A stretch of 64,000 nt of DNA from Pseudonocardia nematodicida (GCF_040105385.1 NZ_JBEDNQ010000006.1:62001-126000); one strand, 5' to 3'; shown: positions 50,025 through 59,142, numbered from the stretch's first letter. A program made the numbers and translations. The notes: generated by a model not told the origin, from the sequence alone.

Positions 50025-51539
50025 ATGGTCGACGACCGCCCGAACGTGGTGATCGTGTTCGCCGATGACATGGGTTGGGGGGACCTGGGCTGCAACGGAG
50101 CCACGGCGATCCCCACCCCGCACATGGACCGGCTCGCGGCGGAGGGGGTCCGCCTCACCGACGCCCACGCGTCGTCGGCGATGTGCACCCCGAGCCGGTA
50201 CAGCCTGCTCACCGGCCGCTACTCCTGGCGCGGCCCGCTGAAACACCGTGTCCTCATGGGACACAGCCCGTCGATCGTCGAGCCCTCCCGGTCGACGACG
50301 GCGTCGATGCTGCGCGACGGCGGCTACGCCACCGCGGCGATCGGCAAGTGGCACCTCGGGCTGAACTGGCGCTGGGACGACGGCACGGTCCTCGACGGGT
50401 TCGCCCCGGACGCCCCGCTGTTCCTCGACGCCGACACCGACTCCGGGGAACGGATCGACTACGCCGCCGGATTCACCGGCGGCCCCGTCGACCTGGGCTT
50501 CGACTCCTTCTTCGGCATCGCGGGTTCGCTGGACATGGCCCCCTACACGTTCCTGCGTCAGGACGGGGTCGACGACCTCCCGGTGAAGCCGAAGGTGGAG
50601 TACGCCACCGCCCAGCGGCCGGGCCTGCAGTCCGAGGACTGGCAGGACGACCAGGTCGACGTGCGGTTCGCCGAGGAGGCGGTGAGCTGGATCCGGGAGG
50701 ACCGGCCCAAGGACCGCCCGTTCTTCCTCTACTTCGCCACCGCCGCGCCGCACCGCCCGTGCGTGCCTCCCGACTTCGTCGCGGGCCGGTCGCAGGCCGG
50801 CCTGCGCGGGGACTCGGTGTGCCTCGTCGACTGGTGCGTCGGGGAGATCATGTCGGCACTCGAGGCGGAGGGCATCGCCGACAACACGCTGATCATCGTG
50901 AGCAGCGACAACGGCGCACCGCTGATCTTCCCCGAGGACGGCGACGTCGTCGGGCACCTGCCGAACGGCCCGTACCGGGGCCAGAAGGGCGACATCTGGG
51001 ACGGCGGACACCGCGAGCCGTTCGTCGCCCGCTGGCCGCGGCGCCTGCCCGCCGGCCGGACCGTGACCGACCTGCTCTGCCTCACCGACGTCTACCCCAC
51101 CCTGGCCTCGGCGGCCGGCCTACCGGTCCCGGTCGGCGCCGCCGAGGACGGCGTCGACGCCCTCGGGCTGCTCACCGGGGAGGTGCCCGCGGACGAGGGG
51201 CGGACTGTGGTCCACCACAGCCGGGAGGGCCGTTTCGCCATCCGCCGTGGCCGGTGGAAGGCGGTGTACTGCACCGACTCCGGTGGTGGGTTGTCCGCCC
51301 CGGTCGAGGAGTTCTCACCCGGGATCCTGTCCCGGCGCGCCGAACCCTTCGACCGGGACCACCCCGAGGGGCAGCTCTACGACGTCGAGAACGACCCCTC
51401 CGAGCAGGACAACCTGTGGGACTCGGAGCCCGCCCTCGTCCGGGAGCTCTACCGGGACCTGTGCGACATCGTGCGCGAGGAGTCGAACGGGCTGCCGTTC
51501 GACGCGCTCCCGCGCGAGCAGGTCGGCTCCGGAGCCTGA
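50025..51539 (+). CDS. type I sulfatase (arylsulfatase family)
   Basis: 504 residues from ATG 50025. The opening NVVIVFADDMGWGDLGCNG gives the metal-binding Asp pair (D14, D15). The active-site motif is C54-T-P-S-R58 in MCTPSRYSLLTGR, where Cys54 would be converted to formylglycine. IGKWHLG carries the conserved Lys/His, and VSSDNGAPL the second metal Asp-Asn. No signal peptide is seen, so it is cytoplasmic and acts on imported sulfate esters. A matching formylglycine-generating enzyme is encoded downstream. Confidence 0.93.
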   Translation: MVDDRPNVVIVFADDMGWGDLGCNGATAIPTPHMDRLAAEGVRLTDAHASSAMCTPSRYSLLTGRYSWRGPLKHRVLMGHSPSIVEPSRSTTASMLRDGGYATAAIGKWHLGLNWRWDDGTVLDGFAPDAPLFLDADTDSGERIDYAAGFTGGPVDLGFDSFFGIAGSLDMAPYTFLRQDGVDDLPVKPKVEYATAQRPGLQSEDWQDDQVDVRFAEEAVSWIREDRPKDRPFFLYFATAAPHRPCVPPDFVAGRSQAGLRGDSVCLVDWCVGEIMSALEAEGIADNTLIIVSSDNGAPLIFPEDGDVVGHLPNGPYRGQKGDIWDGGHREPFVARWPRRLPAGRTVTDLLCLTDVYPTLASAAGLPVPVGAAEDGVDALGLLTGEVPADEGRTVVHHSREGRFAIRRGRWKAVYCTDSGGGLSAPVEEFSPGILSRRAEPFDRDHPEGQLYDVENDPSEQDNLWDSEPALVRELYRDLCDIVREESNGLPFDALPREQVGSGA

Positions 51540-51653
51540 CGCTCCACCCCCGCACGTCGCGCGGGCCCGGCCGGGGCCCGCGCGCCACCCCCCGCTTCCC
51601 TTCATCGGCCCGGCGGCATCGACGCCGTCACACCACGGGCCGTAGGAGTTCTC

Positions 51654-53072
51654 ATGCTGACCATCGTCGGTCTTCTCACCATCGCGACCGTGGTGTTGCT
51701 CCTGGTCACGGGCCGGGTCACACCGATCGCCGCATTCAGCCTGCCGGCTCTGGGTGCCGCGCTGTTCCTGGGCCACGGGGCCTCGGACCTCGCCGGCTTC
51801 TTCGAGAGCGGCATCGGTCAGGTCGTGAACATCGCCGTGATGTTCGTCTTCGCGATCCTGATGTTCGGGACGCTGGCCGACCTCGGGCTCTTCGACCCGC
51901 TCGTGCGGGTGATCCTCCGGGTGACCGGCGGGAACATCGTCGCGATCTGCGTCGGAACCGTGATCCTCGCGGTGATCTGCCAGCTCGACGGGGCGGGCCC
52001 CACGACGCTGCTGGTCACCATCGCGGCGCTGCTCCCGACCTACCGCAGGCTCGGGATGAGCCCGCTGCTGCTCCTGTCGCTCACCACGCTCTCGATCGGG
52101 CTGATGAACCTCACGCCGTGGGGCGGACCGCTGGCGCGGGCGTCCGCGGTGACCGGGATCGACGTCGCCGAGCTCTGGCGGCCGCTGATCCCGCTCCAGC
52201 TGATCGGTGTGGTCCTGCTGATCGGGATCGCGGTCGTCCTGGGGATGCGGGAGCGCCGGCGGATCGGCACCCGGGTGCCGGAGCCGGCCCTCGTCGGCGG
52301 TGGCCCGCCGTCCGGGACGGACGACAGCGCCGGGGACGGCGCGGACGGCGAGCGACCCGACGGCACCGGCGCAGACACGGAGGCCCGAGACGACGACACG
52401 CCGGCGGTGGACCCGACGGCCGGGCGGCCCGATCCGTCGATGCTGCGCGGGACCCACACGTTCCGCATGTGGTTCAACCTGGCCGTCGCGCTCGGGACGA
52501 TGGGTCTGCTGGTCACCGGCACGCTGCCGCCCGGCTACGCGTTCCTGCTCGGCGCCAGCGTCGTGCTGGTGGTCAACTTCCGGAGCCGCGACGACCAGAT
52601 GGCCCAGATGCGCAGGCACGCCCCGAACGGGCTGACGCTCGCGGCGATCATCCTGGCCGCCGGCACCTTCCTCGGGGTCATGTCGGAGACCGGCATGCTC
52701 GAGTCCGTCGCGCTGGACCTCATCGCCGTCCTGCCGCAGTGGCTGGTCGAGAACCTGCACATCCTGTTCGGGTTCCTCTCGGTCCCGCTGGACTTCGTGC
52801 TCAGCGTCGACGCCTACTGGTTCGCGCTGTTCCCCGTCGTCCTCGAGGTCACCGGGACCACCGACATCAGCACGACGACGATCCTCTACTCGATGCTGAT
52901 CGGGAACACGATCTCGTCGATCCTCGGCCCGCTGAACCCGGTGATCTGGCTGGCCCTGAGCCTGGTCAGGGCCGAGTTCGCGGCCTACGTGCGCTATGTG
53001 TTCCCGTGGATGTGGGGCTTCAGCCTCGCGCTGTTCGGGGCCGCCATACTGCTCGGACTGGTGCAGATCTGA
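51654..53072 (+). CDS. CitMHS-type (ion transporter superfamily) carboxylate symporter
   Basis: 472 residues, about 12 membrane helices in two halves separated by a long hydrophilic loop (residues about 205-265, rich in Asp, Gly and Pro). Segments such as IAVMFVFAILMFGTLADLGLFDPLVRVIL, VICQLDGAGPTTLLVTIAALLP, TLSIGLMNLTPWGGPLARAS and ILYSMLIGNTISSILGPLNPVIWLAL match CitM-like metal-citrate/H+ symporters. Between a sulfatase and its activator, it may import the sulfate ester or an associated acid (inference). Confidence 0.85.
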   Translation: MLTIVGLLTIATVVLLLVTGRVTPIAAFSLPALGAALFLGHGASDLAGFFESGIGQVVNIAVMFVFAILMFGTLADLGLFDPLVRVILRVTGGNIVAICVGTVILAVICQLDGAGPTTLLVTIAALLPTYRRLGMSPLLLLSLTTLSIGLMNLTPWGGPLARASAVTGIDVAELWRPLIPLQLIGVVLLIGIAVVLGMRERRRIGTRVPEPALVGGGPPSGTDDSAGDGADGERPDGTGADTEARDDDTPAVDPTAGRPDPSMLRGTHTFRMWFNLAVALGTMGLLVTGTLPPGYAFLLGASVVLVVNFRSRDDQMAQMRRHAPNGLTLAAIILAAGTFLGVMSETGMLESVALDLIAVLPQWLVENLHILFGFLSVPLDFVLSVDAYWFALFPVVLEVTGTTDISTTTILYSMLIGNTISSILGPLNPVIWLALSLVRAEFAAYVRYVFPWMWGFSLALFGAAILLGLVQI

Positions 53073-53100
53073 CGGGACCCACGGTGCGGGAGGAGACACG

Positions 53101-54024
53101 ATGGCCGGATGCTGTCCGCCCGGACGCCACCCGGGGCCGGGGGGTCCCGCCGGAACGATGACCGCCGGAGCGCTGCCCTCCGCCGCGACCGGCGGGGAGG
53201 AGCACGACGACACGCTCGTCGAGCTGCCCGGCGGCACGTTCCGGATGGGTACCGACGACCCGGACGGGTTCCCCGCCGACCACGAGGGTCCGGTCCGGGA
53301 GGTCACCGTGGCGCCGTTCGCGATCGACGTCCATGCGGTGTCGAACGCGCGGTTCGCACGGTTCGTCGAGCACACCGGCTACCGGACCGAGGCCGAGCGC
53401 TTCGGATGGAGCTACGTCTTCGCGCCCTTCCTCCCGGCCGAGCTGCGACGGGGAGCGCCCCGGCCGCAGCAGGCACCGTGGTGGTGTGGCGTCCGTGGCG
53501 TCACCTGGGCGCGGCCCGAGGGACCCGGCAGCGCGATCGACGACCGGGCCGATCACCCCGTCGTGCACGTGTCGTGGAACGACGCCGCCGCGTACTGCCG
53601 GTGGGCGGGGCGTCGGCTGCCGACCGAAGCCGAGTGGGAGTACGCCGCCCGCGGCGGGCTCGACCAGGCCCGCTATCCGTGGGGCGACGAGCTCACCCCG
53701 GGCGGGGAGCACCTCTGCAACATCTGGCAGGGCCGGTTCCCGTCCCGCAACACCGCCGAGGACGGCCACAGGGGAACCGCACCGGTCGGCAGCTACCGCC
53801 CCAACGGGTTCGGCCTCTACGACGTCGCCGGCAACGTGTGGGAGTGGTGCGCCGACCGGTTCGGCCCGGGGCAGGCGAACCGCAGCATGCGTGGCGGCTC
53901 CTACCTCTGCCACGACTCCTACTGCAACCGCTACCGGGTCGCCGCCCGGACCGCGAACACACCGGACAGCTCGAGCGGCAACACCGGGTTCCGCACGGTC
54001 GCCGATCTCCGGGCGGGTGCCTGA
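53101..54024 (+). CDS. formylglycine-generating enzyme (SUMF1/FGE)
   Basis: 307 residues. It converts the sulfatase Cys54 into formylglycine using O2 and copper. FGE-sulfatase domain motifs: VELPGGTFRMGTDDPDGFPADHEGPVREVTVAPFAIDVHAVSNARFARFVEHTGYRTEAERFGWSYVF, HPVVHVSWNDAAAYCRWAGRRLPTEAEWEYAARGG, and GGSYLCHDSYCNRYRVAAR, giving the copper-binding pair Cys270/Cys275 (compare C272/C277 in the Streptomyces enzyme). It is therefore a true FGE, not an EgtB relative. It is encoded in the same operon direction as its likely client. Confidence 0.93.
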   Translation: MAGCCPPGRHPGPGGPAGTMTAGALPSAATGGEEHDDTLVELPGGTFRMGTDDPDGFPADHEGPVREVTVAPFAIDVHAVSNARFARFVEHTGYRTEAERFGWSYVFAPFLPAELRRGAPRPQQAPWWCGVRGVTWARPEGPGSAIDDRADHPVVHVSWNDAAAYCRWAGRRLPTEAEWEYAARGGLDQARYPWGDELTPGGEHLCNIWQGRFPSRNTAEDGHRGTAPVGSYRPNGFGLYDVAGNVWEWCADRFGPGQANRSMRGGSYLCHDSYCNRYRVAARTANTPDSSSGNTGFRTVADLRAGA

Positions 54025-54189
54025 CCGACGAGACCTGGAGCCGGAGGGACGACCGATTCACCGGCCGATCCGGCGGGGACCACGACGCCCGACACTCGGT
54101 GCGTGAGCCGACCGCCCCCCGGAACACCGGGTGGCGTGCGCCTCCGGCCCAGCCGGAGGACCATCGGCCGTCGACGGCGGAGGGGAACG

Positions 54190-55728
54190 ATGGACGACAC
54201 GGACCGTGGCCCCACTCTCCGGATGGGGACGGCGTCGGGCCGGTGGGTGCTGCTGGTGACGGTGCTGGGCTCCGGCATGGCGATGCTGGACGCCACCGTC
54301 GTCAACATCGCGCTGGAACGCATCGGCACCGACCTCGACGCGAGCTTCGCCGGCCTGCAGTGGACCGTCAACGGCTACACCCTGACCCTGGCCGGGCTGA
54401 TCCTGCTCGGCGGCTCGCTCGGTGACCGCTTCGGCCGCCGGCGCATCTTCCTCATCGGGGTGGTGTGGTTCGCGCTCGCGTCGCTGCTGTGCGGTCTCGC
54501 ACCGAACATCGGCACGCTCGTCGCGGCCCGCATGTTGCAGGGCGTCGGCGGGGCGCTGCTGACGCCGGGCAGCCTGGCCATCATCTCGGCGTCGTTCCGC
54601 GGCCCGGACCGGGCCGCGGCCATCGGCGCCTGGTCGGGCCTGGGCGGTGTGGCGGGAGCGATCGGCCCGTTCGTCGGGGGCTGGCTGGTCGAGTGGAGCT
54701 GGCGGGCGGTGTTCCTGATCAACGTGCCGTTCGCGGTGGCGCTCGTCGTCCTGGCGCTGCGGCACGTACCGGAGAGCAGCGACCCCCGTGCCGCGTCCTC
54801 GCTCGACGTCCCCGGGACGGTGCTGGTCGTACTGGCGCTCGGCTCGCTGACCTGGTCGCTGACCGCCGCGGGCGAGGGCGGTGCCGGTGCGCTCTCGATC
54901 GGCGTCGGAGCGGTCGGCGTCGTCCTGCTGGCGCTGTTCTTCCTGGCCGAGCGGCGTTCCACGCACCCCCTGGTACCCGGTGAGCTGTTCGCGAACGCCC
55001 GCTTCACGGCCACCAACGTGGTCACCCTGCTCGTCTACGGGGCGATGGGGGTGCTGTTCTTCCTGCTGGTGCTCCAGCTCCAGGTGGTGGCCGGGTTCAG
55101 CCCGCTCGCGTCGGGCACGGCCCTGCTCCCGGTGACCGTCCTCATGCTGCTGCTCTCCGCGCGTTCCGGCCGGCTGGCGACCCGGATCGGGCCGCGTATC
55201 CCGATGGCCGTCGGGCTGACGGTCGCCGCCGTCGGGCTGCTGTTGCTCCTGCGCGTCGGCCCCGACGCCTCCTACTGGACCGACGTGCTCCCGGCGGTGG
55301 CCGTGTTCGGGCTCGGGCTCGCCGGCGTGGTCGCCCCGCTCACGGCCACCGTGCTCGACTCCGCCGCGGACCGGCACGCCGGCGTCGCCTCCGGGGTGAA
55401 CAACGCGATCGCCCGGGCGGCCGGGCTGCTCACCGTCGCACTCGTGCCCGCGGTCACCGGTCTGAGCGGCGACGCCTACACCGATCCGGGCGCGATGAAC
55501 GCCGGCTTCCGGACCGCGATCATGGCCGCCGCCGGGTTGCTCCTGGCGGGTGCGCTGCTCAGCGTGATTGCGGTACGCGGGCCGCTGGGGGCCGCACCCG
55601 AGACGCCGGCCCCGGAGGGCGCGCCGCCTCCGGCGGCCGACGACGTCGACACCGCGGTCCTGTCGCACTGCGCGGTGTCCGGGCCGCAGCTGCACGCCGC
55701 CGATCCGGCTGCTCGATCGGGCCGGTGA
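54190..55728 (+). CDS. MFS transporter, DHA2 (14-helix) drug/H+ antiporter family
   Basis: 512 residues. Motif D1 is LDATVVNIALERIGTDL, motif A is GSLGDRFGRRRIFL, and motif C-like GLGGVAGAIGPFVGGWLVE is in helix 5. Fourteen hydrophobic helices are expected. It exports hydrophobic or cationic compounds. The last 40 residues are Pro/Ala-rich and hydrophilic. It lies 165 nt after the FGE gene, and a link to the sulfatase locus is not evident. Confidence 0.9.
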   Translation: MDDTDRGPTLRMGTASGRWVLLVTVLGSGMAMLDATVVNIALERIGTDLDASFAGLQWTVNGYTLTLAGLILLGGSLGDRFGRRRIFLIGVVWFALASLLCGLAPNIGTLVAARMLQGVGGALLTPGSLAIISASFRGPDRAAAIGAWSGLGGVAGAIGPFVGGWLVEWSWRAVFLINVPFAVALVVLALRHVPESSDPRAASSLDVPGTVLVVLALGSLTWSLTAAGEGGAGALSIGVGAVGVVLLALFFLAERRSTHPLVPGELFANARFTATNVVTLLVYGAMGVLFFLLVLQLQVVAGFSPLASGTALLPVTVLMLLLSARSGRLATRIGPRIPMAVGLTVAAVGLLLLLRVGPDASYWTDVLPAVAVFGLGLAGVVAPLTATVLDSAADRHAGVASGVNNAIARAAGLLTVALVPAVTGLSGDAYTDPGAMNAGFRTAIMAAAGLLLAGALLSVIAVRGPLGAAPETPAPEGAPPPAADDVDTAVLSHCAVSGPQLHAADPAARSGR

Positions 55729-55895
55729 AGGACTCGCCGGTCCTGATGAAGGCCAGTTCGGGCGGGTGGTCCGTCACGAGCTGACGCCGACGCGACGGGG
55801 CCCCGCCCAGAACCTGCGGCCGGGCCTCGCGTTACGCGCCGACTCGGCGTGCGTGACTACCCCGGTTGTCGGCGCACAGACCGGGGAGGAAGGAG

Positions 55896-56030
55896 TCAGT
55901 TGGTCCAGGTGATCGGGTCGGAGAAGCTGAACGACGGCGCGTACTTCACCGCGTTCATGTCCGTGGTCTGCTGGTCGCCGCACACCATCCCGGAGGTCGT
56001 GCCTCCCGGGGTCAAGTCCCCTGCCCTCCT
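55896..56030 (-). pseudogene. C-terminal remnant resembling a DUF4352 lipoprotein
   Basis: On the minus strand the frame reads GDLTPGGTTSGMVCGDQQ, then MNAVKYAPSFSFSDPITWTN and TGA (55896-55898). The pattern of a G-x-L-x-PG turn followed by a VKYxPSFSFSDPxTW end is that of the DUF4352 immunoglobulin-like domain of secreted lipoproteins. No signal peptide or start can be found upstream. The rest of 55729-56198 shows no other coding sequence. Confidence 0.4.
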
Positions 56031-56198
56031 GGCGCCACGACCAGCGACGGCGATCCGTCACCCCGAGCGGTACAGCGATTCACCATCAACGCCCCCGGCT
56101 TACGAGCCGACTGACCCGTCCGTGACCTGGGAAAAGATCCTGAGACGGACGCGCTTCGCTCGCAGGGAACGCTGAGATCGACGATGGAGCCGGACGGT

Positions 56199-56242
56199 GG
56201 AGCCGGAGATCGGGATCGAACCGACGACCCACTGTTTACAAG
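56199..56242. repeat. att-like copy of the tRNA-Thr 3' half
   Basis: 44 bp identical to 60157-60200 except for two bases (A/G at 56209, C/T at 56230), from the anticodon loop to the 3' end of the tRNA and 2 nt beyond. Identity stops at the anticodon loop, as expected for a site left by site-specific recombination. Confidence 0.7.
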
Positions 56243-56349
56243 CCCGTTGACGGCGGTCACATTGTGCTCTGACGTGCAGTTGCGTTCACACCTCGAGTCG
56301 CACCGTCCTCGCTGCAGACCACGGAGCGCGGTGCAGGTGGATCACATGG

Positions 56350-56784
56350 GTGGTCACACGCCGCGAGAGCCACCCTCGCTTGCCTTGGTCGCGCCTCGTC
56401 GACGAGGCGCAACCCTGGATCGTGCGCCTGGGCGGCATCTACGCCATAGCCGGTGCGGTCGACGTACTCGTCGACCGCCTCTTCCAGAACGTCAAGGTCA
56501 ACTCCAACGAAGTGGTACACGCCCACCATGGCGACCCGGCCAACGGTCCGGGCTACAAGTTCCTGGCCACCGCCTGGTCGGTCGAGGCCACGGGCGGCCC
56601 GGCCTGCTACCCGGGTCTGGACATGGACACCGCTCACAGGGACATGGCGATCACCGATTCGCAGTTCGACGCGGTCTACTTCGAGATCGAGTCCACGCTT
56701 CATTTCCTCGGCGTTCCGGACGTCGAGACCGAGGAGTTCATGGGCATCATCGAGCGCTACCGCGGCCAGGTCGTCAAAGCCTGA
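56350..56784 (+). CDS. group I truncated hemoglobin
   Basis: 144 residues from GTG 56350 (the start is uncertain, as no clear ribosome site is seen). The globin pattern starts with PWIVRLGGIYAIAGAVDVLVDRLF and continues with GYKFLATAWSVEATGGPACYPGLDMDTAHRDMAITDSQFDAVYFEIESTLHFLGVP. The GGP motif and the proximal haem ligand His96 (TAHRDM) identify the truncated-haemoglobin family. Members bind O2 or NO and protect against nitrosative stress. The N-terminal 25 residues are an extension rich in Arg and Pro. Confidence 0.82.
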   Translation: MVTRRESHPRLPWSRLVDEAQPWIVRLGGIYAIAGAVDVLVDRLFQNVKVNSNEVVHAHHGDPANGPGYKFLATAWSVEATGGPACYPGLDMDTAHRDMAITDSQFDAVYFEIESTLHFLGVPDVETEEFMGIIERYRGQVVKA

Positions 56785-57674
56785 CCTGGAGCTGGCGATG
56801 TCATCACAGCCCCAATGCGCTGGTTGAAGCTGGAGGCGGGCCGACCGGCGCACTCACCCCAGGAACGGACCAGCCCATGCTGTGACGAGACGCAGCGGAC
56901 CGTGCGGGACGAACGAATCTCTTCGGGCGAGCTCGGCGGTTGGCATCGTGTATCGAGCGGAGCCAGCCTTCCGCAGCACAGGAGTAGGCGTCGATCCGTC
57001 AGGGCCGGAAAAGGGGCGTTATCGGGTGGGTCTCACCGCGGCGCAGTGCGCGCAGCAGACGCCGTGCGAGGGTCAGGCGACGCCGTACCTGCCGGACCGG
57101 CTCGAGCTGGGTGACCTCGTGCAGCGGGCGGTGCACGCCAGTGCCGCGGGCTGCTGGCTCCTCTGCGCCGTGCTGTGCCTGACTGACCTGGATCATCGTC
57201 TTCTCCGCGGCCCGGCCTAGAGTGTGGAGTTGGCGGGTCGTACCGCGGTGTTCCCCGGATTCGAGCGGCCGGCGCAATCGAGTGCTGTCGCGGCAGGCGG
57301 GGGTGGGCAGGGGTGGACGCTGGCTCGGTCGGCCTCGCGGCCCATGTGCAGCTGGTGGAGCAGATGCCGGAGCGCCTCGCTGCCGCCGTCGCAGCAGGGG
57401 CGTTGGACCCGGCCGAAGCGGCCGAATTCGTTCATCGAGCACGACTTCTGCTCGAGGCACGCCTCGCAGAAGGCCGAGAACAACGGCAGGCTTCGACAGC
57501 CCCGCGGCCACCGCGACGCTGAGAGAGTTCGGCCTACGACCGGGCGTAACCCGATGAGGTGGTGTGTCGTTGTCGAGGTAAGGCGTCGGCTGGACGTCTG
57601 CTCCCCGCCCGACCGATACACGACGACCCCAGACCCTGGTCGCTCTTCCCGTCGGGCCGACACGAGGAGAGCTC
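56785..57674. other. largely non-coding stretch inside the island
   Basis: Apart from the small ORF at 57313-57522, I see no reading frame with convincing coding character on either strand. Long frames here are biased by base composition and have no recognisable motifs. GAGGAGA near the right end is the ribosome site of the ferritin-like gene. Confidence 0.5.
57313..57522 (+). CDS. small helical hypothetical protein
   Basis: 69 residues from GTG 57313. The central part, LVEQMPERLAAAVAAGALDPAEAAEFVHRARLLLEARLAEG, is a regular amphipathic helical pattern rich in Ala, Leu and Glu. This looks more like a real protein than the other frames here. No family is recognised. It may be a fragment. Confidence 0.3.
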   Translation: MDAGSVGLAAHVQLVEQMPERLAAAVAAGALDPAEAAEFVHRARLLLEARLAEGREQRQASTAPRPPRR

Positions 57675-58658
57675 GTGTTCCACGGTTTCACCAAGAAGTT
57701 CCTGCAGGACTCGATCGAGCGCAGCGCCGAGAACGGGATGGACCGTCGCAGGTTCCTCCGCGCGGCCGGCCTCACCGGCGCTGGCGTCGCCGGGCTCGGC
57801 GTTCTGGGCAGCGGTGTCGCATCGGCCAGTGAGGGCGGCCTGCTCGACGGCATCCTCGGCAGCGGGAGCAGCGGGAGTGAGTCGGCGGTCTCGGACGCCG
57901 CGGTGCTGAACTTCGCGCTCAACCTGGAGTACCTGGAGGCGGAGTTCTACCTGCGCGCCGTGACCGGCAATGGTCTGGCGGACTCGCAGATCGACGGTCG
58001 GGGAGACCTGGGCCGGGTCACCGGCGGTTACAAGGTCAAGTTCGAGACCAAGCTCGGCCGCCAGTACGCCGAGGAGATCGCCCAGGACGAGCGGGCCCAC
58101 GTCGATTTCCTGCGTGGAGCCCTCGGCGACGCCAAGGTCGCACGCCCTGCGATCGACCTGCAGGACGCCTTCACCGCTGCTGCCATGGCGGCCGGCGTGA
58201 TCGGGCCGGGCGAGACCTTCGACCCGTTCAAGGACGAGACGAGCTTCCTTCTCGGCGCCTTCATCTTCGAAGACGTCGGCGTCACCGCTTACAAGGGCGC
58301 GGCGCCGCTGGTGGAGAACAAAACGTTCCTGGAGGCCGCCGCCGGGATCCTCGCCGTCGAGGCCTACCACGCCGGCCTGGTCCGGACCCTGCTGCTGCAG
58401 GGCGGCGCCGCGGACGTCGTCGGACAGATCTCCGACGCACGTGACTCGCTCGATGGCCCGTCGGACCTCGACCAGGGCATTGTCGACCGCAACGGCAACG
58501 CGAACATCGTTCCGGCCGACGAGAACTCGATCGCCTTCTCGCGCACGCCGGGCCAGGTCCTCAACATCGCCTACCTCAACCCCGACTCGGTCACCTCCGG
58601 CGGCTTCTTCCCCGCCGGGGTGAACGGCGAGGTGAACACCAGCGACGCCAACGGCTGA
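57675..58658 (+). CDS. Tat-exported ferritin-like domain protein
   Basis: 327 residues from GTG 57675 with GAGGAGA upstream. Residues 20-50 are a twin-arginine signal (MDRRRFLRAAGLTGAGVAGLGVLGSGVASA). The mature part is a four-helix ferritin-like domain with metal-type Glu/His residues in ALNLEYLEAEFYLRAVTGNG, YAEEIAQDERAHVDFLRGAL, IFEDVGVTAYKGAAPLV and AGILAVEAYHAGLVRTLLL. Homologs occur in desiccation- and stress-related secreted proteins. The gene for a TatA protein starts 67 nt downstream, suggesting a dedicated export partner. Confidence 0.88.
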   Translation: MFHGFTKKFLQDSIERSAENGMDRRRFLRAAGLTGAGVAGLGVLGSGVASASEGGLLDGILGSGSSGSESAVSDAAVLNFALNLEYLEAEFYLRAVTGNGLADSQIDGRGDLGRVTGGYKVKFETKLGRQYAEEIAQDERAHVDFLRGALGDAKVARPAIDLQDAFTAAAMAAGVIGPGETFDPFKDETSFLLGAFIFEDVGVTAYKGAAPLVENKTFLEAAAGILAVEAYHAGLVRTLLLQGGAADVVGQISDARDSLDGPSDLDQGIVDRNGNANIVPADENSIAFSRTPGQVLNIAYLNPDSVTSGGFFPAGVNGEVNTSDANG

Positions 58659-58725
58659 CCGTTCCGAGTCGCGGAGCCGATTCCGGCCTCACGATGTGGG
58701 GTCCGCAAGAGGACAGGAGATGTCG

Positions 58726-58974
58726 ATGGGCGCGATGAGCCCGACTCACTGGTTGATCGTCATCGCGGTCTTCGTGCTGTTGTTCGGCGCGAAGAAGCTG
58801 CCGGAACTCGCAAGGTCGCTCGGTCAGTCCACACGCGTACTGAAGAGCGAGATGCGAGTGCTCCGGGAAGACGAGACAGATCGCTCCGGCGAGCACCTGG
58901 AACTGCGAGCTGTGACCGGTTCCGGAATGTCTCTGCCCGGGTCAAACGAGACTCGGACGTCTCCCAGAAGCTGA
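58726..58974 (+). CDS. tatA: Sec-independent translocase subunit TatA (paralog 2)
   Basis: 82 residues from ATG 58726, chosen because AGGAG ends 6 nt upstream (an ATG at 58720 abuts the site). One membrane helix (HWLIVIAVFVLLFGAKK), the FGAKKLPELARSLGQSTRVLKSE hinge and amphipathic helix, then a charged tail. It is closer to canonical TatA than the paralog at 996-1199. It follows directly behind a Tat substrate gene inside the tRNA-flanked island. Confidence 0.9.
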   Translation: MGAMSPTHWLIVIAVFVLLFGAKKLPELARSLGQSTRVLKSEMRVLREDETDRSGEHLELRAVTGSGMSLPGSNETRTSPRS

Positions 58975-58993
58975 CCGACCGCAACCGCAGAAG

Positions 58994-59028
58994 GCGCCGC
59001 TGTCCCGAAGGGTTCGGGCCGGCGGCGC
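58994..59028 (+). terminator. terminator hairpin after tatA
   Basis: The outer stem GCGCCGC (58994-59000) / GCGGCGC (59022-59028) encloses an inner stem CCCGAA (59004-59009) / TTCGGG (59013-59018), followed by TTTCCCG. It starts 19 nt after the tatA stop. Confidence 0.6.
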
Positions 59029-59114
59029 TTTCCCGTGTCTGCCACTCGCCGTCCCTCACGGTGTGGCACGTTGACGTCCCAACTGTGCGGATCGACGAAG
59101 ACGCGAAACCCGAC

Positions 59115-59142
59115 GGGCCGGTCCGCCGAGGCGGACCGGCCC
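59115..59142. terminator. 13-bp perfect hairpin, likely bidirectional terminator
   Basis: GGGCCGGTCCGCC (59115-59127) pairs with GGCGGACCGGCCC (59130-59142) around a 2-nt loop. On the plus strand TTCGATTT follows. It lies 23 nt beyond the stop of the minus-strand secreted-protein gene and serves mainly as its terminator. Confidence 0.7.

Noticed and set aside
50075..53375. Very long overlapping open frames on both strands (over 600-1000 codons) across the sulfatase/transporter region
   Set aside because: They are shadows caused by high GC. Their translations are Arg/Pro/Gly-rich without motifs, while the chosen frames show complete family signatures.
56005..56035. T-arm-like GGGGTCAAGTCCCC sequence suggesting a second tRNA remnant left of the island
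   Set aside because: No matching acceptor, anticodon or D-arm parts are present nearby, and the bases are explained by the DUF4352-like coding remnant on the other strand.
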